Shown: positions 33,235-42,361 of the stretch, piece after piece | Position numbering within the stretch: position 1 is the first letter of the stretch | Layout of the letters: every line of letters starts with the position of its first letter | Source: Reinekea forsetii | Lineage (GTDB): Bacteria > Pseudomonadota > Gammaproteobacteria > Pseudomonadales > Natronospirillaceae | NCBI RefSeq assembly: GCF_002795845.1 | Contig: NZ_CP011797.1 | Span: 2,503,501 to 2,567,500, forward strand | Direction of reading: 5' to 3' | DNA: 64,000 bases | The notes under the pieces: generated by a model | Told to the model about the DNA's origin: nothing | What the model saw: only the letters and a program-made list of their open reading frames with translations | Databases searched by the model: none | Made by a program: the position numbers and the translations under genes

Positions 33235-35005
33235 GCGTAAGGGGTCCTTGTGCGTGGTCCGGTGAGTGTGAATCATTCGACCAACGTTGCAAGCTGATAT
33301 CGAAGCGCGCGCCACCGGCGGCAGCAGTGGACAGCCGCAGTTCGCCCTGATGGTCGTTGACAATGTCCTTAACCACCGACAAACCCAGGCCCAACCCTTG
33401 GCCTGATTCTTTCGTGGTCATAAAGGGTTCGAACACCACGGCCGCCAAATCGGTGTCGATGCCCGGGCCGGAATCTTCGATGGTCAGGGTCAGCCGATCG
33501 CCGTCTAGGGCCGCTCTCAGGGTGATACTATCGCGTTCCGGTCCGGGCGTTTGCCCCTGAATGGCGTCGATGGCATTGGTCAGCAAGTTAAGCAGAATTT
33601 GACTAATTTGCACGCCATTGCCGAGCACATAGTAACCCTCACCGACCTGATGGGTCAGGGCAATGGCGCGATTCTTATTACGCGGTTGGACCAACATAAT
33701 GGCCTCCTCGACACAGGCATTCAGATCAACCCGGGTAAAGCCGCTGGCCGGCTTGCGCGCAAAGGACATTAGCACCTTTGACAGGTTTCCGAGCCGATCG
33801 GTCTGGGCGATAATGCGCTGCAGATTGTCCTCGGCGGTGGCAATCTTATCGAGTTTGAGCAGGCGCAAAGCGTTCTCGGCATAGGTCCGCATGGTGGCTA
33901 GGGGCTGGTTATATTCGTGGCTTAGGGTGGTGCTCATCTGGCCGATCGCGGCCAATTTTGCGGAGTGAATCAATTCCTGTTGGGTGGTTTTGAGCTGTTG
34001 CTCGGCCAGACGTCGATCGTGCACTTCTTGGGTCAAATGCAGGTTGGCCGCCTGCAACTCAACGGTGCGGTGTTTGATCTGCCGCTCCAGTTCGGCGGCG
34101 TAAATCTTATCGCGCAACACCGTCTTAATTTGCTGCTCACGGCGGCGGATCAACAAAATGAATATCATGATAATAAGCATGCACAAGACCACCGCGCTGA
34201 GCAGGGTTTGTCGGATCAGCGCGGTCTCATCGACCGGTTCGTAGACCGCAACATGCCAACCGATGGTGTTCACTGCCATTTCCGCACGGGCATAAGCGGT
34301 CTGGTCGGTGAAAAAATCAATTTGGTCGGCCCGCTGGCCAATCCATTGCTGTTCGCTCGACAGGGTAATCAGTTGATTGGCGTCTTGGGCAATGATGTCC
34401 GAGGCCGATAGCGTCCAGGATTGAAACACCGGGGCCAGATCAAGCAGGAACACCAATACGCCCCGGGCAGTCCCATTGATCTGTAAATCCGATGAGAACC
34501 CGTACAGTTGGGTCTCCTGGTCGACATAGATATATTGCCGGCCCAACACCCCCTGAGCCGGGGCCTGGGCCAACTTACCCAGTTCAAGGGCAGGCAATGA
34601 GGCCTCGGCATCCTGCGCTGAAGCAATGATACGGCCATCCTTTGCCAGCAGCAGGACATTCTGTGCACCACTGAGATAGCGCACCTGACGCAGCCAGACG
34701 CTGCCGACATTGCCATCCACTAGATCGGGCAACCAATTGCGCTGATCGCCATGCCGGCCGATGAGCACGGGCAAGAGCCGATACTTTTCCAAGCGACTCT
34801 CTAATATCTGGACCTGCAACGCCAACTCATAGTCAGCCTGGCGTTGGGCTTGCTCGAGAATCCGCTCATAGCCCTGGCGATAGCCTATTTCGAACAGGCT
34901 CGACAAGGCCCCCACGGCCAGCACGGCCGCTAACAGCCAGAGCCCAGAGTTACGTTGCCAATAATGCCGTTTTCGATCGAGATCGTAGAGTTTGGTTGCC
35001 GTCAT
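33224..35005 (-). CDS. dctB: Sensor histidine kinase DctB
   Basis: A 593-residue membrane kinase. A helix at about 20-40 and another at about 280-300 flank a periplasmic double-Cache-like sensor domain that in DctB binds dicarboxylates. After a coiled coil come the dimerisation/phosphoacceptor segment LSHEYNQPLATMRTYAENA (His) and the ATPase domain with NAIDAIQ, DSGPGID and TTKESGQGLGLGLSVVKDI. It phosphorylates DctD. I chose the ATG at 35005 (MTATKLYDLDRKRHYW) over the longer ORF from 35098 because the sequence before it has no family character; the ribosome site is weak. Confidence 0.93.
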   Translation of the reverse strand: MTATKLYDLDRKRHYWQRNSGLWLLAAVLAVGALSSLFEIGYRQGYERILEQAQRQADYELALQVQILESRLEKYRLLPVLIGRHGDQRNWLPDLVDGNVGSVWLRQVRYLSGAQNVLLLAKDGRIIASAQDAEASLPALELGKLAQAPAQGVLGRQYIYVDQETQLYGFSSDLQINGTARGVLVFLLDLAPVFQSWTLSASDIIAQDANQLITLSSEQQWIGQRADQIDFFTDQTAYARAEMAVNTIGWHVAVYEPVDETALIRQTLLSAVVLCMLIIMIFILLIRRREQQIKTVLRDKIYAAELERQIKHRTVELQAANLHLTQEVHDRRLAEQQLKTTQQELIHSAKLAAIGQMSTTLSHEYNQPLATMRTYAENALRLLKLDKIATAEDNLQRIIAQTDRLGNLSKVLMSFARKPASGFTRVDLNACVEEAIMLVQPRNKNRAIALTHQVGEGYYVLGNGVQISQILLNLLTNAIDAIQGQTPGPERDSITLRAALDGDRLTLTIEDSGPGIDTDLAAVVFEPFMTTKESGQGLGLGLSVVKDIVNDHQGELRLSTAAAGGARFDISLQRWSNDSHSPDHAQGPLTHDR

Positions 35006-35069
35006 AGTTTTATTTTTCACTCTAATGCTAATGGCCGAGAAAAGCGATCCCTCTTCTGGCGTAGAGCGA

Positions 35070-35104
35070 TAAGGATTGGCCAACTCAAGGTCAGCCAATC
35101 CTTA
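35070..35104. repeat. Perfect 11-bp inverted repeat between hlyIII and dctB
   Basis: TAAGGATTGGC and GCCAATCCTTA around a 13-base loop. It lies after the hlyIII stop and before the dctB start, both leftward. No T-run follows, so it could be a non-canonical terminator of hlyIII or an operator for dctBD. Confidence 0.6.
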
Positions 35105-35145
35105 GATTGCGTTAGGGGTGCGGCCGTTCGAACGGCGAATGGTAC

Positions 35146-35787
35146 TCAGAAGGCATAAAACAGGATAGCAAAATAGTGCAGCGTGGCACCGGCGAGGACA
35201 AAGAGATGCCAAATGGCGTGGTTCAAGGGAATGCGTTTATTAACATAGAACACCACTCCGCCGCTGTAGGCTAGGCCGCCAGCAACCAACAGGGTAAGAC
35301 CCTGTGGCGCCATATTGGCGATTAACGGCTTAATGGCAACGAGTACCGCCCAACCCATTAGCAAATAGAGCGTTACCATCAGCGCCTTAATCTTGCGTGC
35401 CGGCGACAGCTGCAGCACGGTACCGATCAGGGTCAAACCCCAAACTACACCAAACAGCGACCAACCCCAGACGCCCCTGAGATTGATCAGGGTAAAGGGG
35501 GTATAGGAACCGGCGATGAGATACAGAATCGCGAGATGGTCGATCTGACGCAGTACCTTGCGGATCGGCGCGGGCTGAATGGCATGGTAGAGGGTCGAGG
35601 CCAAAAACATAAACACCAGAGTCGTACCATAGATACTGGCACTGACCACCTGCCATGGATCCTCGGTTGGGATCGTCACCATCAACAGCACCACCAGACC
35701 AACGATCGCTAGGACGGTTCCGATACCGTGGGTCAGGCTGTTGGCCCATTCTTCTAGGGCGCTATAGCGCGGCAGTAGTTCAGTCAT
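35146..35787 (-). CDS. Hemolysin III family membrane protein (TrhA/YqfA-like)
   Basis: A 213-residue protein with seven hydrophobic helices of the PAQR/HlyIII family. Conserved polar positions are visible: the N-terminal EEWANSLTHGIG with Glu and His, STLYHAI with Ser and His, IDHLAI with Asp-His, and the C-terminal HAIWHLFVLAGATLHYFAI. These His and Asp residues bind a metal in the family. Roles proposed for bacterial members concern membrane homeostasis; haemolysis is a historical name. It is divergent from imuA. Confidence 0.9.
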   Translation of the reverse strand: MTELLPRYSALEEWANSLTHGIGTVLAIVGLVVLLMVTIPTEDPWQVVSASIYGTTLVFMFLASTLYHAIQPAPIRKVLRQIDHLAILYLIAGSYTPFTLINLRGVWGWSLFGVVWGLTLIGTVLQLSPARKIKALMVTLYLLMGWAVLVAIKPLIANMAPQGLTLLVAGGLAYSGGVVFYVNKRIPLNHAIWHLFVLAGATLHYFAILFYAF

Positions 35788-35806
35788 GGGCCGGTCTCAA
35801 GTAAAT

Positions 35807-35824
35807 AATATACAACTGTATATT
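35807..35824. promoter_or_regulatory. Palindrome between hlyIII and imuA
   Basis: AATATACA-AC-TGTATATT has perfect 8-base arms. It lies 20 bases before the hlyIII start and about 60 before the LexA box of imuA. It does not have LexA spacing (CTG-N10-CAG), so it is more likely the operator of another regulator. Confidence 0.4.
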
Positions 35825-35881
35825 TAATCAAGATGAATGCAACCTTTTTATTCTCTGGCAAATCAATCGCGCTTCGCTATA

Positions 35882-35897
35882 CTGTATATCCATACAG
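35882..35897. promoter_or_regulatory. LexA (SOS) box of imuA-imuB
   Basis: CTGTATATCCATACAG fits the gammaproteobacterial LexA consensus CTG-N10-CAG with a symmetric AT-rich core. It is immediately before the imuA start, so imuAB should be repressed by LexA and induced by DNA damage. Confidence 0.85.
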
Positions 35898-35905
35898 CAA
35901 AAGGC

Positions 35906-36553
35906 ATGCGCCATGAGTTTCCTCGCGTGAGCTTAGTAGACACCCTGACCGAACAGGGTCGGATCTGGACCGCGCGGGACGCACGGGAAACGACCGTCGC
36001 CGCCATAAGCAGCGGCTATGCCGAGCTGGATGCCCTGCTGCCGGGTCATGGCTGGCCCTTAGGGGCTGTGACAGAGATCCTCTACCCTGAGCTCGGCTGC
36101 GGCGAGTTGCGCCTGCTGCTGCCGGCCTTGGCCCGATTAAGCCAGCAGGACGAGCGCTGGCAACTCTGGTTAAATGTGCCCTTGCCACCCTGTGTCCCCG
36201 CCCTACAGCATTGGGGTTTTAATACCCGGCGCCTATTGCTGGCCCATACCAGCCGGCCGGTCGATGTCTGCCACAGCCTGGAAAAAAGCCTTCAGAGTGG
36301 CGGCTGCCAAGCCGCCGTGGTCTGGTTGACGCAGCTCGACAAGGCCTTGATGCGGCGCATCCAGCTGGCCGCCGAAAGCGCCCGGGTGGCAGTCTTTATG
36401 CTCCGACCGAGCCAATTTGAAAATCAGCCCAGCGTCGCGTCGTTGCGCCTGGCGATTAACGCCCAGGGCCGGATTAATATCATCAAACGCCGGGCCGGCT
36501 GGCCGGTCAATGATCTACAGATCAGCCTGCCGCTCAATCGGGTCGGTTGCTAA
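35906..36553 (+). CDS. imuA: ImuA, RecA-like accessory protein of SOS mutagenesis
   Basis: A protein of about 215 residues of the SulA/RecA-related ImuA family, with the family start ISSGYAELDALLPGHGWPLGAVTEIL (ATPase-like core without a canonical Walker A). It acts with ImuB and DnaE2 in damage-induced translesion synthesis. The open frame reaches back to 35837, but that would place the LexA box inside the gene. ATG 35906 has a ribosome site that is too close, so GTG 35927, nearer the usual ImuA N-terminus, is a real alternative. imuB starts 1 base after the stop. Confidence 0.88.
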   Translation: MRHEFPRVSLVDTLTEQGRIWTARDARETTVAAISSGYAELDALLPGHGWPLGAVTEILYPELGCGELRLLLPALARLSQQDERWQLWLNVPLPPCVPALQHWGFNTRRLLLAHTSRPVDVCHSLEKSLQSGGCQAAVVWLTQLDKALMRRIQLAAESARVAVFMLRPSQFENQPSVASLRLAINAQGRINIIKRRAGWPVNDLQISLPLNRVGC

Positions 36554-36554
36554 C

Positions 36555-37946
36555 ATGCTCTGGCTGCATATTCACTTTCCGCGCCTAGCCCTAGAAGCGC
36601 AGTTTATGGCCGACCCGCGACCGCTGCCGCAACTGCTGCTGATTCCCGGTCAGCACACCATCGCGCAATGCAACGCCGCCGCCGTCAGCCAGGGTGTAAG
36701 GGTCGGCATGAACAAGAAGACCGCCTTTTGCTTGCTCGCCGACTGCGCCATCGCCGACTATGACAGCCATTTAGAAGGCGAGTCACTCAACCAACTGGCC
36801 CTGCTCTGCTACCATCAGGCGGCGCAAATCAGCCTATTGCCACCTCAGGGCTTACTGCTCGAAGTCGGTTCCATGCTGCCGCTCTTTGCCGGCCTAGATG
36901 CCTATTGGCACGACTTGACTCAGCGCCTCGACAGCAGCGGCTTCGAATACCGTATGTCGACCGGCCATACGCCCTCGGCGGCGCGTATTCTCGCCGAGGC
37001 CGGACTTGGCCTGTGCAGCGACGACATCGAGGTTCTGCAACAAAACCTGCTCCAGCTGACAGTGGCACAGCTCGGCTTGCCGGCGCCATTGGTCGATAAA
37101 CTGCAAGCCATGGGCATTCGCCAATACGGTCAGCTCAAGAGCACGCCGCGCAAGGAGCTTGGTTATCGCTTTGGCATAGACCTGATTGAACGCCTGCAGC
37201 GCTTGGAAACCGACAACCGACCGCCGGTCAGTTTTAAGCTGCCCGAGCGTTTTGCGCAGGTGATGCATCTCAACTATGACGCCGAACAGGCGCGCGGTCT
37301 GCTGTTTCCGTTGCGCCGCGCGTTGTTAAACCTCGAAGCCTATCTGCTCTCGCGTCAGCGGGTGTGTGAAAAGTTACTGATTAGGTTGGCGCACCGTGAC
37401 GGCCGCAGGAGTCTGTTAACGATACCCTCGGTGCGCGGCTGTTACCGGCAAAGCGACTGGCTAGCCTTACTGCAGCTGCAGCTTGATCAGACCCAGCTGA
37501 TCGATCCGGTGGTCAGCCTAACCCTGCGCGCCAAGGGCTTTTTACCCATGCAGGCGGAAAACGCCGATCTGGTTGGCGATCGCTATCTGCAGGGCGATGC
37601 CGATCGGATGCATGCTCTGTTATTGGCCCGACTCGGCGAAGACCGGGTGCAGACCCTAAAGGCCGAAGCCGACCCTCGCCCGGAGGTGGCCAGTCAGCTG
37701 CAAAATTCCCACAGCACGCGCAGCGCACAGTTTATGCGCCAGTGGCCAAGCCTACTCTTGCCCGAACCGAAGGCCATTCGGGTCCAGGAATACCAGCTGA
37801 TCAGCGGTCCGGAGCGCATCGAAGGGGGCTGGTGGGATAATGGCCGGGTTCGACGCGACTACTACATTGGCCAACAGGGCCAGCAGCGCGTCTGGCTGTT
37901 TCGGCGCGACGATGGCGGGTGGTTTTTGCACGGTCTGTTTGCTTGA
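36555..37946 (+). CDS. imuB: ImuB, non-catalytic Y-family polymerase-like protein
   Basis: A 463-residue protein of the DinB/UmuC fold. The first strand reads [14 protein letters not shown] instead of the catalytic D-x-D-x-F-F of active Y polymerases, as expected for ImuB, which serves as the beta-clamp-binding hub for ImuA and DnaE2. The helix-hairpin region [20 protein letters not shown] and the little-finger part follow, with the ImuB C-terminal [13 protein letters not shown] motif. The ATG at 36555 directly follows the imuA stop; the longer ORF from 36417 overlaps imuA and is rejected. Confidence 0.93.
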   Translation: MLWLHIHFPRLALEAQFMADPRPLPQLLLIPGQHTIAQCNAAAVSQGVRVGMNKKTAFCLLADCAIADYDSHLEGESLNQLALLCYHQAAQISLLPPQGLLLEVGSMLPLFAGLDAYWHDLTQRLDSSGFEYRMSTGHTPSAARILAEAGLGLCSDDIEVLQQNLLQLTVAQLGLPAPLVDKLQAMGIRQYGQLKSTPRKELGYRFGIDLIERLQRLETDNRPPVSFKLPERFAQVMHLNYDAEQARGLLFPLRRALLNLEAYLLSRQRVCEKLLIRLAHRDGRRSLLTIPSVRGCYRQSDWLALLQLQLDQTQLIDPVVSLTLRAKGFLPMQAENADLVGDRYLQGDADRMHALLLARLGEDRVQTLKAEADPRPEVASQLQNSHSTRSAQFMRQWPSLLLPEPKAIRVQEYQLISGPERIEGGWWDNGRVRRDYYIGQQGQQRVWLFRRDDGGWFLHGLFA

Positions 37947-38046
37947 CGCCTGTCACGCAGTGCCCAAAGCCGGGCCTGACAGGCTGGTCGTCAGCGTCCA
38001 GACAGGCTATATTGCCCGGCACATCGACCCCAGGAGCCCATTGAAA

Positions 38047-39846
38047 ATGCAGGACGCGACGCAAATTCTGAATCAGGTATTTGGCTATACCGCCTTCCGC
38101 CCACCGCAGGGGGAGGTCATCGAGACGCTGCTCGGCGGCGGCGATGCCTTTGTGTTGATGCCCACCGGCGGTGGTAAGTCGCTCTGTTTTCAAATTCCGG
38201 CGCTGGCACGACCGGGCATCGGCATCGTTATTTCGCCACTCATTGCGCTGATGCAAGACCAGGTCGATGCCCTGTGCCAATCCGGCGTACGCGCCGCCTG
38301 CCTGAACTCGACCATGCCGCCGGGCCATAACGCCGAGATTGAGCGTCGCGCCGTGGCCGGCGATATCGATATTCTCTATATAGCGCCAGAACGACTGACC
38401 CAGGCGCAAACCCTAACGTGGCTGGCCCAGCTGCAGATCTCACTGTTCGCCATCGATGAGGCCCATTGCGTGTCGCAATGGGGCCATGACTTCCGTTCCG
38501 ACTATCTCAAGCTCAGCCTGCTGCATGAACGCTTCCCGACCATTCCGCGCATCGCCCTGACCGCCACCGCCGATGAGCGCACTCGGGCCGAAATTATCGA
38601 GCGCCTGCAACTGGGCAATGCGCGCACCTTTATCAGCAGTTTCGACCGACCCAATATCGATTATCGGATCAGCCAAAAGCTCAAACCCAAGGATCAACTG
38701 CTCGACTTTATTCGCCAAGAACATGCCGAGCATGCCGGCATCGTCTATTGTTTGTCGCGCAAAAAGGTTGAAGCCACGGCGCTCTGGTTGCAGCAGCAGG
38801 GCTTTAATGCCCTGCCCTACCATGCCGGCCTAGATGCGACAGTACGGCAAACAAATCAGCGCCGCTTTCTCACCGAAGAGGCGGTGATTATCGTCGCCAC
38901 CATCGCCTTTGGCATGGGCATCGACAAACCCGATGTGCGCTTTGTCGCCCACCTGGATCTGCCCAAGAGTGTCGAAGCCTATTATCAGGAAACCGGCCGA
39001 GCCGGACGTGACGGTCAGGCCGCCACCGCCTGGATGGTCTATGGCCTTGAGGATGTGATTAAGCTTAAGCAGATGATGGCCGGCTCGGACGGCGATGAAC
39101 AGTTTAAACGGCTGGAGCAGCAGAAGTTGAACGCCATGCTCGGCTTGGCCGAGATCACCAGCTGCCGACGCCAGGTGCTGTTGCGCTACTTTGGTGACCG
39201 ACTGCCCGAGCCCTGTGGCAACTGCGACAACTGCCTGAGCCCGGTAGCAACCTGGGATGGCACCGACGCCAGTCGCAAAGCGCTCAGTTGTGTCTTTCGC
39301 ACCGGTCAGCGCTTTGGTGTGGGCCATCTGATCGATGTGCTGCGCGGTAAAAATACCGACAAAGTGCGCCAGTTTCGCCACGATCAGGTCTCGACCTTTG
39401 CCATCGGCCAGGATCTCAGCGACACCCAATGGCGGTCGGTGTATCGCCAATTGGTGGCGCGCGGTTTGATCAATGTCTTGGATGAATACGGCCAGCTGCA
39501 ATTGGCTGAACCCAGTCGCGCCCTGCTCAAGGGTGAGAGTCGGATCGAGTTGCGCCTCGACAAGGCGCCAAGCAAAACCACCCGACCCGGTAAGTCACGC
39601 ACCAGCGTCGACATTCCGGCCGCCGACAGCGCCCTCTGGGATGCCCTTAGAGCGTGCCGATCGGCCATCGCTAAGGCACAGAAGGTACCGCCCTATGTGA
39701 TTTTTCACGATGCCACCCTGCAACAGATGCTCAGCGTCCGGCCTCAGTCGTTGGCGGCACTGGGCAGCATCGCCGGCATTGGTGACAAGAAACGCGAACA
39801 GTATGGCGCGGCGTTTCTCGCGGTTCTGGCCGACTTCGCGGCCTAG
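38047..39846 (+). CDS. recQ: ATP-dependent DNA helicase RecQ
   Basis: A 599-residue 3'-5' helicase of normal RecQ length. Motifs: FRPPQGEVI (motif 0), [15 protein letters not shown] (Walker A), [24 protein letters not shown] (DEAH with aromatic loop), TATA, and the motif [11 protein letters not shown]. The zinc site [11 protein letters not shown] to CGNCDNC, the winged helix and a C-terminal HRDC domain (from about residue 520) follow. ATG 38047 stands 10 bases after AGGAG. It follows imuB by 100 bases and may be co-expressed with it. Confidence 0.95.
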   Translation: MQDATQILNQVFGYTAFRPPQGEVIETLLGGGDAFVLMPTGGGKSLCFQIPALARPGIGIVISPLIALMQDQVDALCQSGVRAACLNSTMPPGHNAEIERRAVAGDIDILYIAPERLTQAQTLTWLAQLQISLFAIDEAHCVSQWGHDFRSDYLKLSLLHERFPTIPRIALTATADERTRAEIIERLQLGNARTFISSFDRPNIDYRISQKLKPKDQLLDFIRQEHAEHAGIVYCLSRKKVEATALWLQQQGFNALPYHAGLDATVRQTNQRRFLTEEAVIIVATIAFGMGIDKPDVRFVAHLDLPKSVEAYYQETGRAGRDGQAATAWMVYGLEDVIKLKQMMAGSDGDEQFKRLEQQKLNAMLGLAEITSCRRQVLLRYFGDRLPEPCGNCDNCLSPVATWDGTDASRKALSCVFRTGQRFGVGHLIDVLRGKNTDKVRQFRHDQVSTFAIGQDLSDTQWRSVYRQLVARGLINVLDEYGQLQLAEPSRALLKGESRIELRLDKAPSKTTRPGKSRTSVDIPAADSALWDALRACRSAIAKAQKVPPYVIFHDATLQQMLSVRPQSLAALGSIAGIGDKKREQYGAAFLAVLADFAA

Positions 39847-39862
39847 CCCTAGGCCGCAGGCA

Positions 39863-41149
39863 TCAATAGCGCCGCTGAGCTTCCAATACCAGGCCCTTAC
39901 CGACGCTGTTAAAGAGATCCCCGCTGACCCAGTTGGCGTCCGGAAATTGGCTTTGAATTAACGCCCGAACCGAGGGCAAGGCGGTCGAACCGCCGGTGGT
40001 AAAGATGGTATTGATAGCACCCTTGCCGATACCGGCCTGCGCCAGGGTTTCCGCTACGGCGGCAAAGACTCGATCGACATCGGACTGAATCGCCGCATCG
40101 AGTCGGGCCCGGTTGACCGGATGGGCCAGGACGTCGCCAGAGCCTGAGTCGCGGTTTAAAAAACTCAAGTCAATCTGTGTTTCCTGCCGATCGGCCAGAT
40201 CGATCTTGGCCTGTTCCACCTGCCCGGCCAAGCGATGCCCGTCCTTCTGTTTGAGCAACTGAATCAGCCGTGCGATGGCGTCCGGTTGCGCCATATTCAG
40301 CCGCAAGTCGGCCAGATCGCGCAACACCTTGGGGTCATAGAGAGAGTGGATACGATGCCAGGTACCCAGATCGACATAATAGTGAATCGGCATGGCCAGA
40401 TTGGGTTTGTCCTTGTAGGGCACGCCTAAGCCAAAGTGCGGCATCACCGTTGCCAAGCTCAAGTGGCGATCGAAGTCGGTGCCGCCTATATGAATGCCGT
40501 GATTGGCCAGTAAATCGGCCTGTCGATCGGTCTTCTCGCGGTTGGCCTTAGACAGCTTGATCAGGGTAAAGTCAGAGGTTCCGCCGCCTATATCGATAAT
40601 CAAGGCAATCTCTTCCCGATCCACGGTCTGTTCGTAGTCGTAAGCGGCGGCTATGGGTTCAAACTGAAAGGAAATGTTTTTAAAACCAACCGCCCGGGCG
40701 ATCTCGCTCAGCCGGGCTTCCGCAGCGGCATCGAGATCGGGATGGTGATCGTTAAAGTGCACCGGCCGGCCCAAGACCACCGACTCCAGCGCCTGATTGG
40801 AAAACTGTTCGGCGCGCTGTTTCAGGCTTTGCATAAAGAAGCCGATGATGTCATTAAAGGTATAGAGCTTGTTTTTAATCTGGGTGCCATCGTCCATTTG
40901 ACGAGAGCCGAGGATGCTTTTCATCGAGCGCATCAGCCGACCAAAATCACCGCGCGTATAGTCCTCAATGGCATGACGACCGAAACTGATGTTATCGCCT
41001 TCGAAATCAAAAAACAGTGCGCTCGGCAGGGTCGTCTCCAGCGCACCGGTGCGAGGATGTTTTTCCAGCGGCACCATGGTTGCACGCTGATCAATTACCA
41101 CACCCACGGTCGAGTTTGAGGTACCAAAATCCAAACCACATAGCGACAT
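39863..41149 (-). CDS. yegD: Hsp70-family actin-fold protein YegD
   Basis: A 428-residue protein containing only the nucleotide-binding part of Hsp70. The phosphate-1 loop is GLDFGTSNSTVG (residues 5-16); DIGGGTSDFTLI (phosphate 2) and TTGGSTALPSVR (adenosine) are present. There is no substrate-binding domain, so it is probably an ATPase of the YegD type with unknown client. It converges with recQ; a short symmetric GCCTA-GCCC-TAGGC lies between their stops. Confidence 0.92.
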   Translation of the reverse strand: MSLCGLDFGTSNSTVGVVIDQRATMVPLEKHPRTGALETTLPSALFFDFEGDNISFGRHAIEDYTRGDFGRLMRSMKSILGSRQMDDGTQIKNKLYTFNDIIGFFMQSLKQRAEQFSNQALESVVLGRPVHFNDHHPDLDAAAEARLSEIARAVGFKNISFQFEPIAAAYDYEQTVDREEIALIIDIGGGTSDFTLIKLSKANREKTDRQADLLANHGIHIGGTDFDRHLSLATVMPHFGLGVPYKDKPNLAMPIHYYVDLGTWHRIHSLYDPKVLRDLADLRLNMAQPDAIARLIQLLKQKDGHRLAGQVEQAKIDLADRQETQIDLSFLNRDSGSGDVLAHPVNRARLDAAIQSDVDRVFAAVAETLAQAGIGKGAINTIFTTGGSTALPSVRALIQSQFPDANWVSGDLFNSVGKGLVLEAQRRY

Positions 41150-41230
41150 AGGTCACGCTCACAGCAATAAAACGGCCGCGGATTTTAGACGTTCTGACCG
41201 GCCTTGCCAACCCTACTTTGGCCCGGCGTG

Positions 41231-42100
41231 TTAAAACACCACCAGCACCGCGCTCATGGCCAGGCAATAGAGCAGCACCAACTGAGCCGTTTGAGCCAAT
41301 TGCAGATTCAAGCCAGCACCTTGACGCACGCGGATCGCGCCCACCAACCGGCGCAAGAAGGGCGTCATCATCAAGACCGGAATCAATGACACCAGACCCA
41401 AGGGAAAGCTGATCACCAGATGGCCGACCACGGCTGTGATCAGCAGGCCAACATAGAGCTGACGCGCTCGATTATCCCCCAGCACCACGGCCAATGTATG
41501 TTTATTGGCTGGGCGGTCGGTGGCGATATCGCGGATATTATTGACCAACATAATGGCCGCACTGATCAAGCCGGCAACGGTGCCATAGCCCATTACCACA
41601 GGATTGATCTGCAAGGTATGCACATAATAGCTGCCGCCCACGGCCAACCAGCCAAAAAACAGCAGCACCGTCACCTCGCCCAAGGCGTGCGAAGCCAGAG
41701 GCCAGGGACCGCCGCTATAGGCAAATACCGCCAATAGAGCGGCCAGACCAAAGGCCAGCAAGCCCCAGCTGCTCAGCGCGACTAACCAGAGGCCGCTGGC
41801 GATGGCCAGCGCACTGACCAGGCCCAAGCCCAGCAGAAGCTGAAAGGGCGACATCAGCCCGGCCTGGGTGACCCGAGTCGGGCCCTTACGCAAGGCGGTG
41901 TCGACCCCGGAGCGGCCATCGAACCAGTCGTTGGCGAGATTGACGGCAATCTGCAGACAAAGGGCACAGATTAGCGCCAACCATAGGTTCAACGGCTGTA
42001 ATAGGCCATCGTGATAGGCCAGGGCCGAGCCCAGCAGGATGGGGCTGACCGAGGCGGCCAGCGTTTTAGGACGAATGGCCAGTAGCCAGGGCTTTAGCAT
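41231..42100 (-). CDS. menA: 1,4-dihydroxy-2-naphthoate polyprenyltransferase MenA
   Basis: A 289-residue UbiA-superfamily membrane enzyme with about eight to nine helices. It attaches a polyprenyl chain to dihydroxynaphthoate in menaquinone synthesis. The start AIRPKTLAASVSPILLGSALA and the prenyl-diphosphate site NLANDWFDGRSGVD (the N-x-x-x-D motif) match MenA rather than UbiA. The second Asp-rich loop is NNIRDIATDRPANK. It suggests menaquinone use under low oxygen. ATG 42100 is preferred to TTG 42106; the ribosome site is weak. No other men gene is here. Confidence 0.9.
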   Translation of the reverse strand: MLKPWLLAIRPKTLAASVSPILLGSALAYHDGLLQPLNLWLALICALCLQIAVNLANDWFDGRSGVDTALRKGPTRVTQAGLMSPFQLLLGLGLVSALAIASGLWLVALSSWGLLAFGLAALLAVFAYSGGPWPLASHALGEVTVLLFFGWLAVGGSYYVHTLQINPVVMGYGTVAGLISAAIMLVNNIRDIATDRPANKHTLAVVLGDNRARQLYVGLLITAVVGHLVISFPLGLVSLIPVLMMTPFLRRLVGAIRVRQGAGLNLQLAQTAQLVLLYCLAMSAVLVVF

Positions 42101-42327
42101 GGTCAAAAACTTTTCCGGAAGACGATAGAGAGGGCCCTCAATAGGGTGACCTGGCTAGCCTAGAGGATGCCATAGATCCGAGACAGGTCAAATGATTCTC
42201 TGGGCCCCTGACCTAAGGCTAGCACTAAGATCCAGGGCCGATCGATCCGAGCAGCATAGGACCTCGGATACAAATCGCTGCACAATAGCTTGCTTGGGGA
42301 CTGTCGCATCGGGGTGAAAATCTGATA

Positions 42328-42343
42328 CTGTATGGATAACCAG
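42328..42343. promoter_or_regulatory. LexA (SOS) box of dnaE2
   Basis: CTGTATGGATAACCAG, CTG-N10-CAG with flanking TA at both ends, lies 19 bases before the dnaE2 ATG. It places dnaE2 in the same SOS regulon as imuAB although the genes are 6 kb apart. Confidence 0.85.
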
Positions 42344-42361
42344 TATTTATTCTGAGCCGCC

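Noticed and set aside
34369-34716. 115-residue reverse ORF in another frame of dctB
   Set aside because: Same-strand alternate frame inside the sensor domain; dctB is continuous and intact.
38830-39501. 223-residue reverse ORF within recQ
   Set aside because: Antisense shadow; it lies fully within conserved RecQ motifs.
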